IMG/VR virus record: IMGVR_UViG_3300020442_003262
Location: 1 to 43,858 of that record
Strand: one strand, 5' to 3'
DNA length: 43,858 nt
Source: a virus
Shown: piece by piece, positions 17,363 through 23,983 of the stretch
Numbering within the stretch: position 1 is the first letter of the stretch
Layout: the number at the start of each line of letters is the position of its first letter
Program-made: the position numbers and the translations under genes
The notes under the pieces: generated by a model
What the model was told of the DNA's origin: nothing
The model's database searches: none
The model's input: the letters and a program-made list of their open reading frames with translations, nothing else

Positions 17363-18268
17363 TTAACTTTCTTTTGCTAGTTTAGCAAAATAACTGAGTG
17401 TGTCATCTTCATCAGAAGCTGGTTCCGATGTTCCTAATGATTCTGCCTGAGCAGTACTCATTGTAGGAGCCGATTCAACTGGAGCTGAGTCCATTTGAGC
17501 TGGCATCGGGTCATGACCAACTTCAACACCAAGAACTCTGTTGAGTTTCATTTTTAACTCATCATAAGTTTTATAGTTCTCAGGTTTCAAGAAATCTTGT
17601 AATGAATATAATCCATCATAAACTTCTTGTAATCTGTTTTCATCACCTTCAAACAATGCTGCAGGTTTTGAAAATTCAGATTTATCATAGTTAACCCAAC
17701 CTTCGACTTTTCTGATTTTGATTTTAAAGTCAGCGCCTTCCCAGAAATCATAAGGATTTATTGGGTCTTCATCAGCAAATTGTGGTTGCATAACATCCAT
17801 GATTTTATCAAAGATTTTTTTACCAAATTGATAAAGGAATACTTTACCTTCATTTTGCGGATTTTCAGGGTCTGAAATAACTAACACATTTGATATATAG
17901 TGTAGCCTTCTTTTTCTTTCCCTTGCTAACGCTTTATCTTCATCTCTCCCAGAGTTCCAAAGAACAGCATTGGATTCTCCGACTGGGTCGGGTTGTCCAA
18001 TTGAGGTTAATGAATTTTCTATGTACCATAGACCAGTAGGACCTTTAAACCCGTGGTCCCAATATCTTACCCAAGGAAGGTCTTCACCCTCTTTGGCAGG
18101 TAAGAATCTTACCACGGCATAACCGTTCCCTGCTTTATCTCTGGTGGGTTTCCAGAATCTATCATCCCCATAGGATTTAGTTTCTGCTTTTGTGGATACT
18201 GCTTCCGCAGCCTTTACGAGTTTGTCGATTGACGAGCCTCGCATGCTCTTTAAGTTATCTAATGACAT
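17363..18268 (-). CDS. 32: Single-stranded DNA-binding protein gp32
   Basis: Homologue of T4 gp32, the replication and recombination SSB; 301 residues, the same length as T4. The N-terminal basic segment (SMRGSSIDKLVKAAEAV) supports cooperative binding. The core has FWKPTRDKAGNGYAVVRFLP, WVRYWDHGFKGPTGLWYIEN and DFWEGADFKIKIRKVEGWVN then YDKSEF. The C-terminus is acidic (ASDEDDTLSYFAKLAKES), as in T4 where it contacts gp59 and other partners. The whole protein has no cysteine, so the T4 zinc site (one His, three Cys) is absent. It has its own sigma70-like promoter and GGAG. Confidence 0.95.
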   Translation of the reverse strand: MSLDNLKSMRGSSIDKLVKAAEAVSTKAETKSYGDDRFWKPTRDKAGNGYAVVRFLPAKEGEDLPWVRYWDHGFKGPTGLWYIENSLTSIGQPDPVGESNAVLWNSGRDEDKALARERKRRLHYISNVLVISDPENPQNEGKVFLYQFGKKIFDKIMDVMQPQFADEDPINPYDFWEGADFKIKIRKVEGWVNYDKSEFSKPAALFEGDENRLQEVYDGLYSLQDFLKPENYKTYDELKMKLNRVLGVEVGHDPMPAQMDSAPVESAPTMSTAQAESLGTSEPASDEDDTLSYFAKLAKES

Positions 18269-18330
18269 ATTTTTCTCCGTATGTACAATGTATTACTGAA
18301 TTATCCACTTTATTCATAATATAGAGTTAT

Positions 18331-18359
18331 ATTATAACATATAACTAGGCTTTTGTAAA
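18331..18359 (-). promoter_or_regulatory. Sigma70-like early promoter for gene 32
   Basis: TTTACA (18359-18354), 17-nt spacer, TATAAT (18336-18331). It gives a leader of about 60 nt with GGAG before the gp32 ATG. Same design as the other TTTACA-N17-TATAATATA promoters in the window. It overlaps the last codons of gene 59. Confidence 0.85.
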
Positions 18360-18938
18360 GGACTTTTTCAAAATATCTAAACATTTTTTATCGTCAAACT
18401 TTACAAAAGGTTTGTATTTAGTTATCTTCCGATAGATATCTGGCCAAATAATAGTTTCAGTTATCTTCTTATTTTCCCTTTCAACAAAGTTTGTTATAGA
18501 ATCGATGATTACAATTGTTTCCAAAAGTATTTCTTCTTGCATCCATAACTTTATAATCAATGGGTGATTGGAGTTCTCTGAAGACAGTATGTTATCAATT
18601 GAACTTTCAATCTCACTAATTTTATTTATATCATTTTGAAAGCTATAGTGAATTGATTCCATAACTTTCTTATGAGAAGTATAATATTGTTCTCCTCCTT
18701 CATTAAGCATATCCCCGACATACTTAACATCATTTTTGAAATTAGCAATATAGAATTCTTTTAAATGTTTTCCATAAGTCTTTGCTAGTTTCGCAAAAAA
18801 GTATTTATCCTTTCGATTAAAAAAGGATTGAGGTTTAATAGAAGTTTTAAAATTATATTTTAAAGCGTCGTACGAATCCGTCTCAAAATGCAATTTGAGC
18901 GCATTATATAGTTTATAACTTTCATACGGGTCATTCAT
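18345..18938 (-). CDS. 59: Replicative helicase loader gp59
   Basis: Homologue of T4 gp59, which loads the gp41 helicase onto gp32-coated forks. It is 197 residues against 217 in T4. The matching pattern is YKLYNALKLHFETDSYDALK then YNFKTSIKP and FNRKDKYFFAKLAKTYGKHL (about 7-58), parallel to T4 VYKLYLMIKQH and RRDKYFFQKLSEKY, then the helical C-terminal half with LLETIVIIDSITNFVE (about 132-147). It overlaps gene 33 by 4 nt, and genes 33, 59 and 32 form the T4-type block. Confidence 0.92.
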   Translation of the reverse strand: MNDPYESYKLYNALKLHFETDSYDALKYNFKTSIKPQSFFNRKDKYFFAKLAKTYGKHLKEFYIANFKNDVKYVGDMLNEGGEQYYTSHKKVMESIHYSFQNDINKISEIESSIDNILSSENSNHPLIIKLWMQEEILLETIVIIDSITNFVERENKKITETIIWPDIYRKITKYKPFVKFDDKKCLDILKKSFTKA

Positions 18939-19186
18939 ACTGGAAGTTTATTTTTCCTTTTGCCTCTAATTAAATTTAATGAAGAGGCTTCTTCTTCTAA
19001 TTTCTGTTTTAAACTATCAGTTAAAAGCCTCTTTAAGTTTCTAAAATCTAAACCTCTATCTTCAACTATGTAAGTTGCTGCATCAATATAAGACATATTA
19101 TGTTGTGAGACCATAACTTCTACAGCCATCGAGAATCTTTTTCTCGTCATAATTTTTTCTTTTATTGGTACTTCTATTTTATTCAT
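18935..19186 (-). CDS. 33: Late transcription coactivator gp33
   Basis: An 83-residue protein in the gp33 position next to gp59 and gp32. T4 gp33 (112 residues) links RNA polymerase, the late sigma gp55 and the sliding clamp. Visible parts are TRKRFSMAVEVMVSQHNMSY then IDAATYIVEDRGLD (about 14-48), and a basic C-terminus. I cannot confirm the clamp-binding tail by eye. The TATAAATA boxes elsewhere in the window fit its presence. It overlaps the peroxiredoxin stop and the gp59 start by 4 nt each. Confidence 0.8.
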   Translation of the reverse strand: MNKIEVPIKEKIMTRKRFSMAVEVMVSQHNMSYIDAATYIVEDRGLDFRNLKRLLTDSLKQKLEEEASSLNLIRGKRKNKLPV

Positions 19187-19674
19187 AGTTGTGATAATAG
19201 ATTCTCAGGTGTTGATTCTTCGTATGGGTCTGTTTCGCAATTATCGCAGATTCCATTTTCTGGTAGGAAGGTTTCTATGACACCGTCGTTTATGACAGCA
19301 GCATATCTCCATGACCTTGCACCAAAACCTAAGTTTTCTTTATGTACTAACATACCAAGTCTTCTTGCAAAAGAACCTGAACCATCAGCTAAGTATTTTA
19401 CATGCTCAACACCAAGATGTTTAAACCAAGCTTGCATAACAAATCCATCATTCACAGAAGTACAATATACTTCATCAACGCCTTTTGCTAAAATCTGAGC
19501 ATAGTGTTGCTCAAAGCCTGGTACTTGTTGAGATGAACATGTAGGAGTAAATGCACCTGGTAATCCAAATACAACTACTCTTTTTCCGGAAAAAACTCCG
19601 GAACCTTGAATAGATGGTCCTGGTCTATTATCAAAGACCAAACTATTCATATTGATATCATAATTTATATTCAT
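19183..19674 (-). CDS. Peroxiredoxin (Prx5-type)
   Basis: A 163-residue thiol peroxidase that reduces peroxides. The active-site loop LPGAFTPTCSSQQVPGFE carries the peroxidatic Cys46 with the P-x-x-x-(T/S)-x-x-C motif. Further family features are GVDEVYCTSVNDGFVMQAWF, LADGSGSFARRLGM and RSWRYAAVI. Cys143 and Cys146 (ICDNC) could resolve the sulfenic acid. It has no signal peptide, so it acts in the cytoplasm. It is embedded in the gp33-gp59 operon with 4-nt overlaps on both sides, which implies expression with replication genes. Confidence 0.93.
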   Translation of the reverse strand: MNINYDINMNSLVFDNRPGPSIQGSGVFSGKRVVVFGLPGAFTPTCSSQQVPGFEQHYAQILAKGVDEVYCTSVNDGFVMQAWFKHLGVEHVKYLADGSGSFARRLGMLVHKENLGFGARSWRYAAVINDGVIETFLPENGICDNCETDPYEESTPENLLSQL

Positions 19675-20852
19675 TCAAATACCCTCATTAATATACAATC
19701 CTTATTAATTCTCCCATTAGGAGAAGTTATTTTAGTTGTGATATCATCCCAAAACTTTTCTAATTGCTTTTCAGTTTTAGATAGTACTAAGGGAAGCATA
19801 TCGTCCGGTTTACGAAGTTTAGCAGTTTTACTTAACTTCTCATCATGATTTTTTATCGATGTTCCTGATATTAAGAATCCATCTGTAGCGGTCGTCACGT
19901 ATTCGGTCAATCGCCTTTGTTTAGTATTATATACCCACAGTTTAGATTTATTCGGTATTAATACAGGGTTAATCGATGCAAGTTTAGATTCTTCACATTC
20001 ATTTTGATACTGAAGATTTGTCACTTGCTCATCTGATGTCTTTCTTTTGTGCGCACGAGGAACTCTCATGGCTTTAAAACTTTGTTTGAGTTTATCCATA
20101 TCTTTAAACATGTCATCGTACATGTTAAGCATTTTTCTTTTATTTGCTTTTGAGATATGTGAATATGCTTCTACTGCTTGGTCACAGGTTTTTTCATAAG
20201 CATCTTTGATACATTCATACTCAGGCATTATCATTCTTTTAAATGGTTCAATAGCATTTCCTTTGAATCCATGACCTTTAAATCTAGAATATAAGTTAAA
20301 CTTTTGTGTATAGTTTTCTTCAAACCAACCTTCAACAATTATTTCATCAAACTCTGCGTATAGAGTTTCCATTAATTTAATTCTTGTTCTTTCTGCTGGT
20401 GGAATAACTGGAGGTTTAGGTTTATTAGAAATTTCTTTTACAATCTTTGAACCTTCCTTCTCCATTTTCTTGAGATGCTTGTTAACAATTTCAAGACGCT
20501 CATCCATAGGATATCCTTTATATCCTGCATTAAGCATAGCGATAGGTTGATATGATTTCATACGATACTTCCAATCAGGAAGTTTCTTAAGATTGTTTAT
20601 TTGGTCTTTAGTAAACCCTAAAACATTTTTGCAGTAATTTTGTACAGTGACTGCAGATGTTTTCTTTACTTCAAAATAATAGAACCAACGAGTACCTCGC
20701 ATCCATTCATGCATTCTTGCAACTTCGTCTTTGAGTTTTGTATTCTTATTTAATTCAACTAAAACTCCATTCTCTTCTGCATACGTAGGCTTTGGACCCA
20801 TAAACGCTTCATCAGCGCTTTTTAATCTTCTTTGTTTTCTAGCTTTTGCCAT
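19671..20852 (-). CDS. Conserved protein of unknown function upstream of peroxiredoxin
   Basis: A 393-residue, very basic, helical protein that I cannot assign. The N-terminus (KARKQRRLKSADEAFMGPKP) is Lys/Arg-rich. The middle has long charged helices (about 115-150 and 210-275), and the last 90 residues are more beta-like (KLWVYNTKQRRLTEYVTTAT then DGFLISGTSI). There are no signal peptide, membrane segment or catalytic motif that I can see. Position ahead of gp33/gp59 hints at nucleic-acid binding or a virion-internal role. Its ATG overlaps the stop of the 61-residue membrane gene. Confidence 0.75.
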   Translation of the reverse strand: MAKARKQRRLKSADEAFMGPKPTYAEENGVLVELNKNTKLKDEVARMHEWMRGTRWFYYFEVKKTSAVTVQNYCKNVLGFTKDQINNLKKLPDWKYRMKSYQPIAMLNAGYKGYPMDERLEIVNKHLKKMEKEGSKIVKEISNKPKPPVIPPAERTRIKLMETLYAEFDEIIVEGWFEENYTQKFNLYSRFKGHGFKGNAIEPFKRMIMPEYECIKDAYEKTCDQAVEAYSHISKANKRKMLNMYDDMFKDMDKLKQSFKAMRVPRAHKRKTSDEQVTNLQYQNECEESKLASINPVLIPNKSKLWVYNTKQRRLTEYVTTATDGFLISGTSIKNHDEKLSKTAKLRKPDDMLPLVLSKTEKQLEKFWDDITTKITSPNGRINKDCILMRVFE

Positions 20853-21037
20853 TAAGTATTATCTCCATCTCTGTATTCGATATCAGATTTATCGAATGGT
20901 TTTCTTTTTTTCCAAAATTCTTTCTCCCAGAATAAAGGAATTCGTTTATGTTTCTTTTCTTCTTCAATCACTACACTACTCACGTAAGCGAATAAGAAAG
21001 ATGCTAAAATTAAAACTATTCCTATTAAATATTCCAT
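20852..21037 (-). CDS. Small single-span membrane protein
   Basis: 61 residues: one N-terminal membrane helix (about 4-22, IGIVLILASFLFAYVSSVVI) followed by a charged cytoplasmic-type tail with KKRKPFDKSDIEY. No family recognised. It lies just downstream of a strong terminator-like hairpin whose U-run is within a few nt of the ATG, so part of its expression may depend on readthrough. Confidence 0.65.
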   Translation of the reverse strand: MEYLIGIVLILASFLFAYVSSVVIEEEKKHKRIPLFWEKEFWKKRKPFDKSDIEYRDGDNT

Positions 21038-21040
21038 ATT

Positions 21041-21093
21041 AAAAAAGGTGGGGGTCAGGGAATTGTGATAAGGAGTTAGAAACCCGTTCCCCC
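21041..21093 (-). terminator. Intrinsic terminator or attenuator
   Basis: On the minus strand a stem GGGGG-AA-CGGG pairs with CCC-TGA-CCCCC across a 22-nt loop and is followed by ACC and a run of six Ts. It is much more GC-rich than its surroundings. It sits after the 121-residue gene and directly before the 61-residue gene, separating the early unit from the operon leading to gp33. Confidence 0.75.
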
Positions 21094-21105
21094 GAAAATA
21101 TGAAA

Positions 21106-21471
21106 CTACCCACGCCTCATCCTCGCAATATCGGTAGCTTCTTCTTTATTTATTACAGGTACTGCATTTGACTTATGCATTGTGGCAATACCTTTGATTA
21201 ATGTGCCGGTATATTTCATAGGTTCTTTTTTACCTGTGGTATTTCCACCTCGTGCAAACGTACCGTCTTTCATTTGTTGTTCCATCATTGATGGATATTT
21301 TTCTTTAAACTCTTGAGCCTCACGTAATCTATCCTTTGTTCTTTGGTCAACTTTAATTGGACCATTTGAAACTGGCTTCTTACGCCTTGTGGACTTAAGA
21401 GCATGATTTTTTCTTTTTCTTCCTGTTGGGTCATAACGTAAAGACCCTATGTAAAAATTTGTTGAACTCAT
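21106..21471 (-). CDS. Small basic conserved protein
   Basis: 121 residues, strongly basic (TGRKRKNHALKSTRRKKPVS near 17-36), with no hydrophobic segment. I recall similar hypotheticals beginning with NFYIGSLRYDPTGRKRK in marine T4-like phages, without a function. The ATG is 7 nt after the -10 of a sigma70-like promoter, so the mRNA would be leaderless or nearly so. A GC-rich terminator follows, making this a single-gene unit. Confidence 0.75.
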   Translation of the reverse strand: MSSTNFYIGSLRYDPTGRKRKNHALKSTRRKKPVSNGPIKVDQRTKDRLREAQEFKEKYPSMMEQQMKDGTFARGGNTTGKKEPMKYTGTLIKGIATMHKSNAVPVINKEEATDIARMRRG

Positions 21472-21478
21472 AATGTAT

Positions 21479-21507
21479 ATTATATCATAAAAATTTGTAT
21501 TTGTAAA
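21479..21507 (-). promoter_or_regulatory. Sigma70-like early promoter, start-codon proximal
   Basis: TTTACA (21507-21502), 17-nt spacer, TATAAT (21484-21479), then ATACATT and ATG. Only 7 nt separate the -10 from the ATG. The same TATAATATACATTATG occurs at 38300. Confidence 0.8.
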
Positions 21508-21515
21508 CGATTTTT

Positions 21516-21785
21516 TTAAGTATGTTTATGATAAGAATCGACTAGTTCTCTTCCTTTCAATTCTTTTCCAAAAAATACTTCTGAACCATCTGGTAGAATT
21601 CTTTTAATTAATCCACTATTATAAATTATATCAGTGACGTGTTGACCATCTGCAGTATCCTGTGGCCTTGTATCATACCACATTGAACTAAGACTGTGCC
21701 TATGGAATGAACTAAAAGATTCAGCCCATTTTTCTGCTTTTAAAAGGTCTCTTTGATATTGAACCTTATCATCATACTGTGTCAT
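21516..21785 (-). CDS. Small protein of unknown function
   Basis: The likely start is the ATG at 21785 (MTQYDDKVQYQRDLLKAEKW), giving 89 residues; the frame stays open further upstream, but that part overlaps the preceding gene. It is charged with no membrane segment. Notable stretches are SSMWYDTRPQDTADGQHVTD and LPDGSEVFFGKELKGREL, perhaps a small alpha/beta fold. It belongs to a chain of overlapping small genes running from 22706. No family recognised. Confidence 0.65.
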   Translation of the reverse strand: MTQYDDKVQYQRDLLKAEKWAESFSSFHRHSLSSMWYDTRPQDTADGQHVTDIIYNSGLIKRILPDGSEVFFGKELKGRELVDSYHKHT

Positions 21786-21963
21786 AATCAGGTTCTCCGT
21801 CATGTGGCCAACCATTGAGTAAGTCTCCTTCGTATGGTACATGACCAACGTGCTTTTTCAATAGTTGAATTCTTTTCTGTTCCCAAAGTAATTTGAAATC
21901 AGTATCCTTTGCGTTATCTCTTGCTTTCTCAAGAGCGTTTAATCTTTTACTTGTAATACTCAT
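21772..21963 (-). CDS. Small charged helical protein
   Basis: The ATG at 21963 (MSITSKRLNALEKARDNAKD) gives 63 residues. A TTG nine nt upstream would extend it slightly, but the ATG overlaps the preceding TGA as ATGA, which argues for coupling. The first 40 residues are a charged helix; the end (GHVPYEGDLLNGWPHDGEPD) is Gly/Asp-rich. Function unknown. Confidence 0.7.
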   Translation of the reverse strand: MSITSKRLNALEKARDNAKDTDFKLLWEQKRIQLLKKHVGHVPYEGDLLNGWPHDGEPDYDTV

Positions 21964-22076
21964 TCTCCCCAATCCTCAAAAATTACTAGGTATACTCCAT
22001 AACAGAATAAACCTACGAATGTAGCTGCAGCAATAACAATACCAGCGTAAGCTAACTTATCTACTAAATATTCCAT
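21960..22076 (-). CDS. 38-residue single-span membrane protein
   Basis: A very small gene: MEYLVDKLAYAGIVIAAATF then VGLFCYGVYLVIFEDWGE. Residues about 9-32 form one membrane helix, and the C-terminus is acidic. The start overlaps the stop of the upstream gene (TAATG) and its own stop overlaps the next start (ATGA), the junction style of its neighbours, which supports it being real. Function unknown; tiny membrane proteins of this kind occur at several places in this window. Confidence 0.65.
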   Translation of the reverse strand: MEYLVDKLAYAGIVIAAATFVGLFCYGVYLVIFEDWGE

Positions 22077-22405
22077 TATGCTGCCTCCAATCTTGGTTTG
22101 ATGATATCATCGGCTGCACACCAATCGTCAAACGATTTGCCTCCGATATTCCATTCAATTCTAGAATAATCATCGTTAAAATCTCTACCATATCTCCAAT
22201 CGTATAGAGAGAAATAACCGAACTCGTCTTCATCTTCGTTTTCCCAACGAACGACCCACTCGGTTGTTATTTTATCACCTTTGCCTTCGAATGCTGGCTG
22301 ACCAAATATTTCTTTGAGCTCAGCAAAGGAAGCAAAGATTGAACCTCTTAATGAACTACCAGTTAAGTAAGTAGTATCATCCATATTTTCAAATTTAATA
22401 GTCAT
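22076..22405 (-). CDS. Small acidic conserved protein
   Basis: 109 residues, acidic and aromatic-rich, with a compact alpha/beta look: GSIFASFAELKEIFGQPAFE, TTEWVVRWENEDEDEFGYFS then LYDWRYGRDFNDDYSRIEWN. I recall similar hypotheticals in marine T4-like phages. The pattern 'W-V-V-R ... F-x-L-Y-D-W' recalls small proteins that fold like nucleotide or host-factor binders, but no function can be assigned. It overlaps neighbours at both ends. Confidence 0.7.
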   Translation of the reverse strand: MTIKFENMDDTTYLTGSSLRGSIFASFAELKEIFGQPAFEGKGDKITTEWVVRWENEDEDEFGYFSLYDWRYGRDFNDDYSRIEWNIGGKSFDDWCAADDIIKPRLEAA

Positions 22406-22706
22406 CTTGATTCCTCATGGCTTGATAATTCTCGTAGTAAGAGGTACCCTCAAGCCATTTTTGAGTATTCTCTTTTGAATAATATCTGTTTTCATCGGAA
22501 TGTAAATCCAATCCACCAGGCGATTGATGCTTGGCTGACATAACTGACTTTGTCAGTTTGGATTGCTTTTTCTTGATTTCCGCTTTCCTAGCGTCAAGTT
22601 TAGCAATTGCTTCTTGGAATTTTACTTCTTCCTTATGTTTCTTTACCTCTTGCTTAAGCATAGCTTTGATATCAGCAAAGGTATAATCATCTTTTGATTT
22701 AGGCAT
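22395..22706 (-). CDS. Small lysine-rich helical protein
   Basis: 103 residues. Residues 10-60 form a highly charged helix (IKAMLKQEVKKHKEEVKFQE, then AIAKLDARKAEIKKKQSKL), probably a coiled coil. The tail has Tyr and Asn (SKENTQKWLEGTSYYENYQA). There is no membrane segment. It overlaps the next gene by 11 nt and the previous by 8. Function unknown; early expression is likely from the 23193 promoter. Confidence 0.7.
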   Translation of the reverse strand: MPKSKDDYTFADIKAMLKQEVKKHKEEVKFQEAIAKLDARKAEIKKKQSKLTKSVMSAKHQSPGGLDLHSDENRYYSKENTQKWLEGTSYYENYQAMRNQDDY

Positions 22707-22884
22707 ATGTCACTCCTTCGTAAAAGTATTCATATTCTGAGATATCCCAATCATCCATGACTTCATCAATTACTTTATCTTTGAAGCCAAGTCTAAATAA
22801 GATATTTTGCTTGAATGTCAGTTTGACATTGTGTGGGATTCGAGTTGCAATGTGCTCGAAGTTTGCTACGATAGTAAATCTCAT
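22699..22884 (-). CDS. Small protein of unknown function
   Basis: 61 residues: MRFTIVANFEHIATRIPHNV then a basic middle (KLTFKQNILFRLGFKDK) and an acidic aromatic end (DDWDISEYEYFYEGVTYA). Its ATG overlaps the stop of the KOW-like gene (TAATG). No family recognised; position suggests an early takeover or modulator protein. Confidence 0.65.
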   Translation of the reverse strand: MRFTIVANFEHIATRIPHNVKLTFKQNILFRLGFKDKVIDEVMDDWDISEYEYFYEGVTYA

Positions 22885-23159
22885 TACGCCACCTCCAAGA
22901 TTGAAAGTGGTGCATTGTATTTAGTACCTTTAATGGCGATTGTAGCCCATGAACGTCTGATGTCCATGATGATAGCTTTTTCTTTTCCAGCTTTGCTGTT
23001 GCAAATAACTGTATCACCAACTTTAAAAGTTGACCTAGCTTTTCTAGCCAGTTCATTTTTCAGAAATGCTCTTCTGATTTTAAGTGAAGCAATGACATTG
23101 TTCATGTCTTGCATGTTATCGATCGAATCGATCGCTTTGATTACATTTGATATTTTCAT
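22884..23159 (-). CDS. Small KOW/SH3-like protein, first gene of an early operon
   Basis: 91 residues: a basic helical N-terminus (about 1-42) and then a small beta domain, TFKVGDTVICNSKAGKEKAI followed by IMDIRRSWATIAIKGTKYNA and PLSILEVA. The V-G-D-x-V ... G ... A-x-I pattern is that of KOW/SH3-like RNA- or protein-binding folds, and I recall comparable short proteins in cyanophages. It follows a sigma70-like promoter and AAGGAG. Codons 10-14 contain a perfect 15-bp palindrome with two of the three GATC sites seen in the window. Confidence 0.7.
   Translation of the reverse strand: MKISNVIKAIDSIDNMQDMNNVIASLKIRRAFLKNELARKARSTFKVGDTVICNSKAGKEKAIIMDIRRSWATIAIKGTKYNAPLSILEVA
23120..23134. repeat. 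15-bp palindrome with two GATC sites
   Basis: CGATCGAATCGATCG, two CGATCGA arms around a central A/T. It lies at the start of an early gene about 60-75 bp downstream of the 23193 promoter. GATC is otherwise almost absent from the window, so the palindrome stands out as a possible protein or methylation target. Confidence 0.45.
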
Positions 23160-23192
23160 ACTAACTCCTTATTTTTATCAATTTATAGGTAT

Positions 23193-23221
23193 ATTATAAC
23201 ACATTCTTTTGCAAATGTAAA
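23193..23221 (-). promoter_or_regulatory. Sigma70-like early promoter
   Basis: TTTACA (23221-23216), 17-nt spacer, TATAAT (23198-23193). Upstream lie phased A-tracts (AAAAAAAA and AAAAAAA blocks at 23222-23242) like an UP element. The leader of about 30 nt carries AAGGAG. Nearly identical to the promoter at 23955, including its A-tracts. Confidence 0.88.
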
Positions 23222-23233
23222 GGTTTTTTTTCA

Positions 23234-23410
23234 CTTTTTTTCAATTATTTTTAAAAAAGTCGAGAGAGCCTTCGATTCACCGCAACTTCTGCTGTTCCCA
23301 GCTCTCTCTAGATGATTAGCTTCCCACCTCACAGTCGTAATCTGTTCTTGTGGCCCACCGAAGAATAGGGAGGGATATACGAGTCCCGGTCTAATCCATC
23401 TTAAAATCAT
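23234..23410 (-). CDS. Possible 59-residue protein overlapping a structured RNA
   Basis: The frame from the ATG at 23410, which overlaps the stop of the 170-residue gene as TAATG, runs 59 codons: MILRWIRPGLVYPSLFFGGP then QEQITTVRWEANHLERAGNS and RSCGESKALSTF. The junction style matches its neighbours, but the codons (CTC, CCC, TCC, GGG) are unlike the AT-rich usage elsewhere and the DNA can fold strongly. I rate coding and structural RNA about equally likely. Confidence 0.4.
23253..23400 (-). ncRNA. Candidate structured RNA ending in a terminator
   Basis: A GC-rich island on the minus strand. A long-range stem pairs GAUGGAUUAG (23400-23391) with CUAAUCAUC (23319-23311), one G bulged. Inside are GGGA/UCCC, CCUAU/GUGGG and ACAG/CUGU hairpins. 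A second domain closes with GAGAGAGC (23308-23301) against GCUCUCUC (23269-23262), encloses GCUG-GGAA-CAGC, and is followed by GACUUUUUU. No known class is recognised: it lacks a tRNA T-loop and the conserved GAAGGAACGC core of glnA-type riboswitches. Confidence 0.45.
23262..23308 (-). terminator. Intrinsic terminator
   Basis: 8-bp stem GAGAGAGC/GCUCUCUC with a 31-nt structured loop, then GAC and six Us (23258-23253). It would end the transcript from the 23955 promoter before the 23193 promoter begins a new unit. Confidence 0.65.
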
Positions 23411-23922
23411 TATCCTACCTCCGGTAGGACTATCTCATCTCTATTACCAATCCAGTCTCTAAGACCTTCATCGTTAATAGCGTATTCGCCATCTTCCATA
23501 AGGAACTCAGCTTTATACTGAGTTCTTTCGCCAGCGGCAAGTAGAGTCCATGTCTCAGTTTTTTCGAGAATTTCTTTTCTCATCCAACCGTCTTCACGAT
23601 TGTCTGTGACTTTTATAGCTTCCCATTTTCCAACAGGGTTGAGCCATAAGTTTGTTGGACTTTCCCAATCTTCGCAAACTTTTTGCGAATGAGGAACTAT
23701 GCTCCACTCAAGGATGTATTCCTTAGAACCATCATTTGAGTATGTGATAAGAGCTTCAAGACTCTTAATAACGCTTTCCACGTTATTGAAGTCTTTAAAG
23801 TTAGGAACTACGTACGTAGTACCGCCTTTGAACTTCCAGTATTGAGGACATTCGCCCTTACCGTCCCAATCATGGGCACCATAGTTTTCTTTATATTGGG
23901 TGTGTATTACTAATTTTTGCAT
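23410..23922 (-). CDS. Conserved early protein of unknown function
   Basis: 170 residues: MQKLVIHTQYKENYGAHDWD then GKGECPQYWKFKGGTTYVVP, a stretch I recall in marine T4-like hypotheticals. It is Trp-rich and acidic, with no membrane segment or signal. The end is EYAINDEGLRDWIGNRDEIV. It has its own sigma70-like promoter and AAGGAG, so it is probably expressed early and strongly. Function unknown. Confidence 0.75.
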   Translation of the reverse strand: MQKLVIHTQYKENYGAHDWDGKGECPQYWKFKGGTTYVVPNFKDFNNVESVIKSLEALITYSNDGSKEYILEWSIVPHSQKVCEDWESPTNLWLNPVGKWEAIKVTDNREDGWMRKEILEKTETWTLLAAGERTQYKAEFLMEDGEYAINDEGLRDWIGNRDEIVLPEVG

Positions 23923-23954
23923 TCTAACTCCTTATTTTTAAAATGTATAGGTAT

Positions 23955-23983
23955 ATTATAACATACTTTTTAGCAAATGTAAA
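23955..23983 (-). promoter_or_regulatory. Sigma70-like early promoter
   Basis: TTTACA (23983-23978), 17-nt spacer, TATAAT (23960-23955), leader with AAGGAG. Upstream A-tracts repeat those before the 23193 promoter, so the two promoter regions look like a duplicated cassette of about 60 bp. Confidence 0.88.

Noticed and set aside
23253-23400. Known riboswitch (glnA or downstream-peptide type) in the GC-rich island
   Set aside because: Those occur in marine phages, but their conserved core strings are not present here, so I list only a candidate structured RNA.
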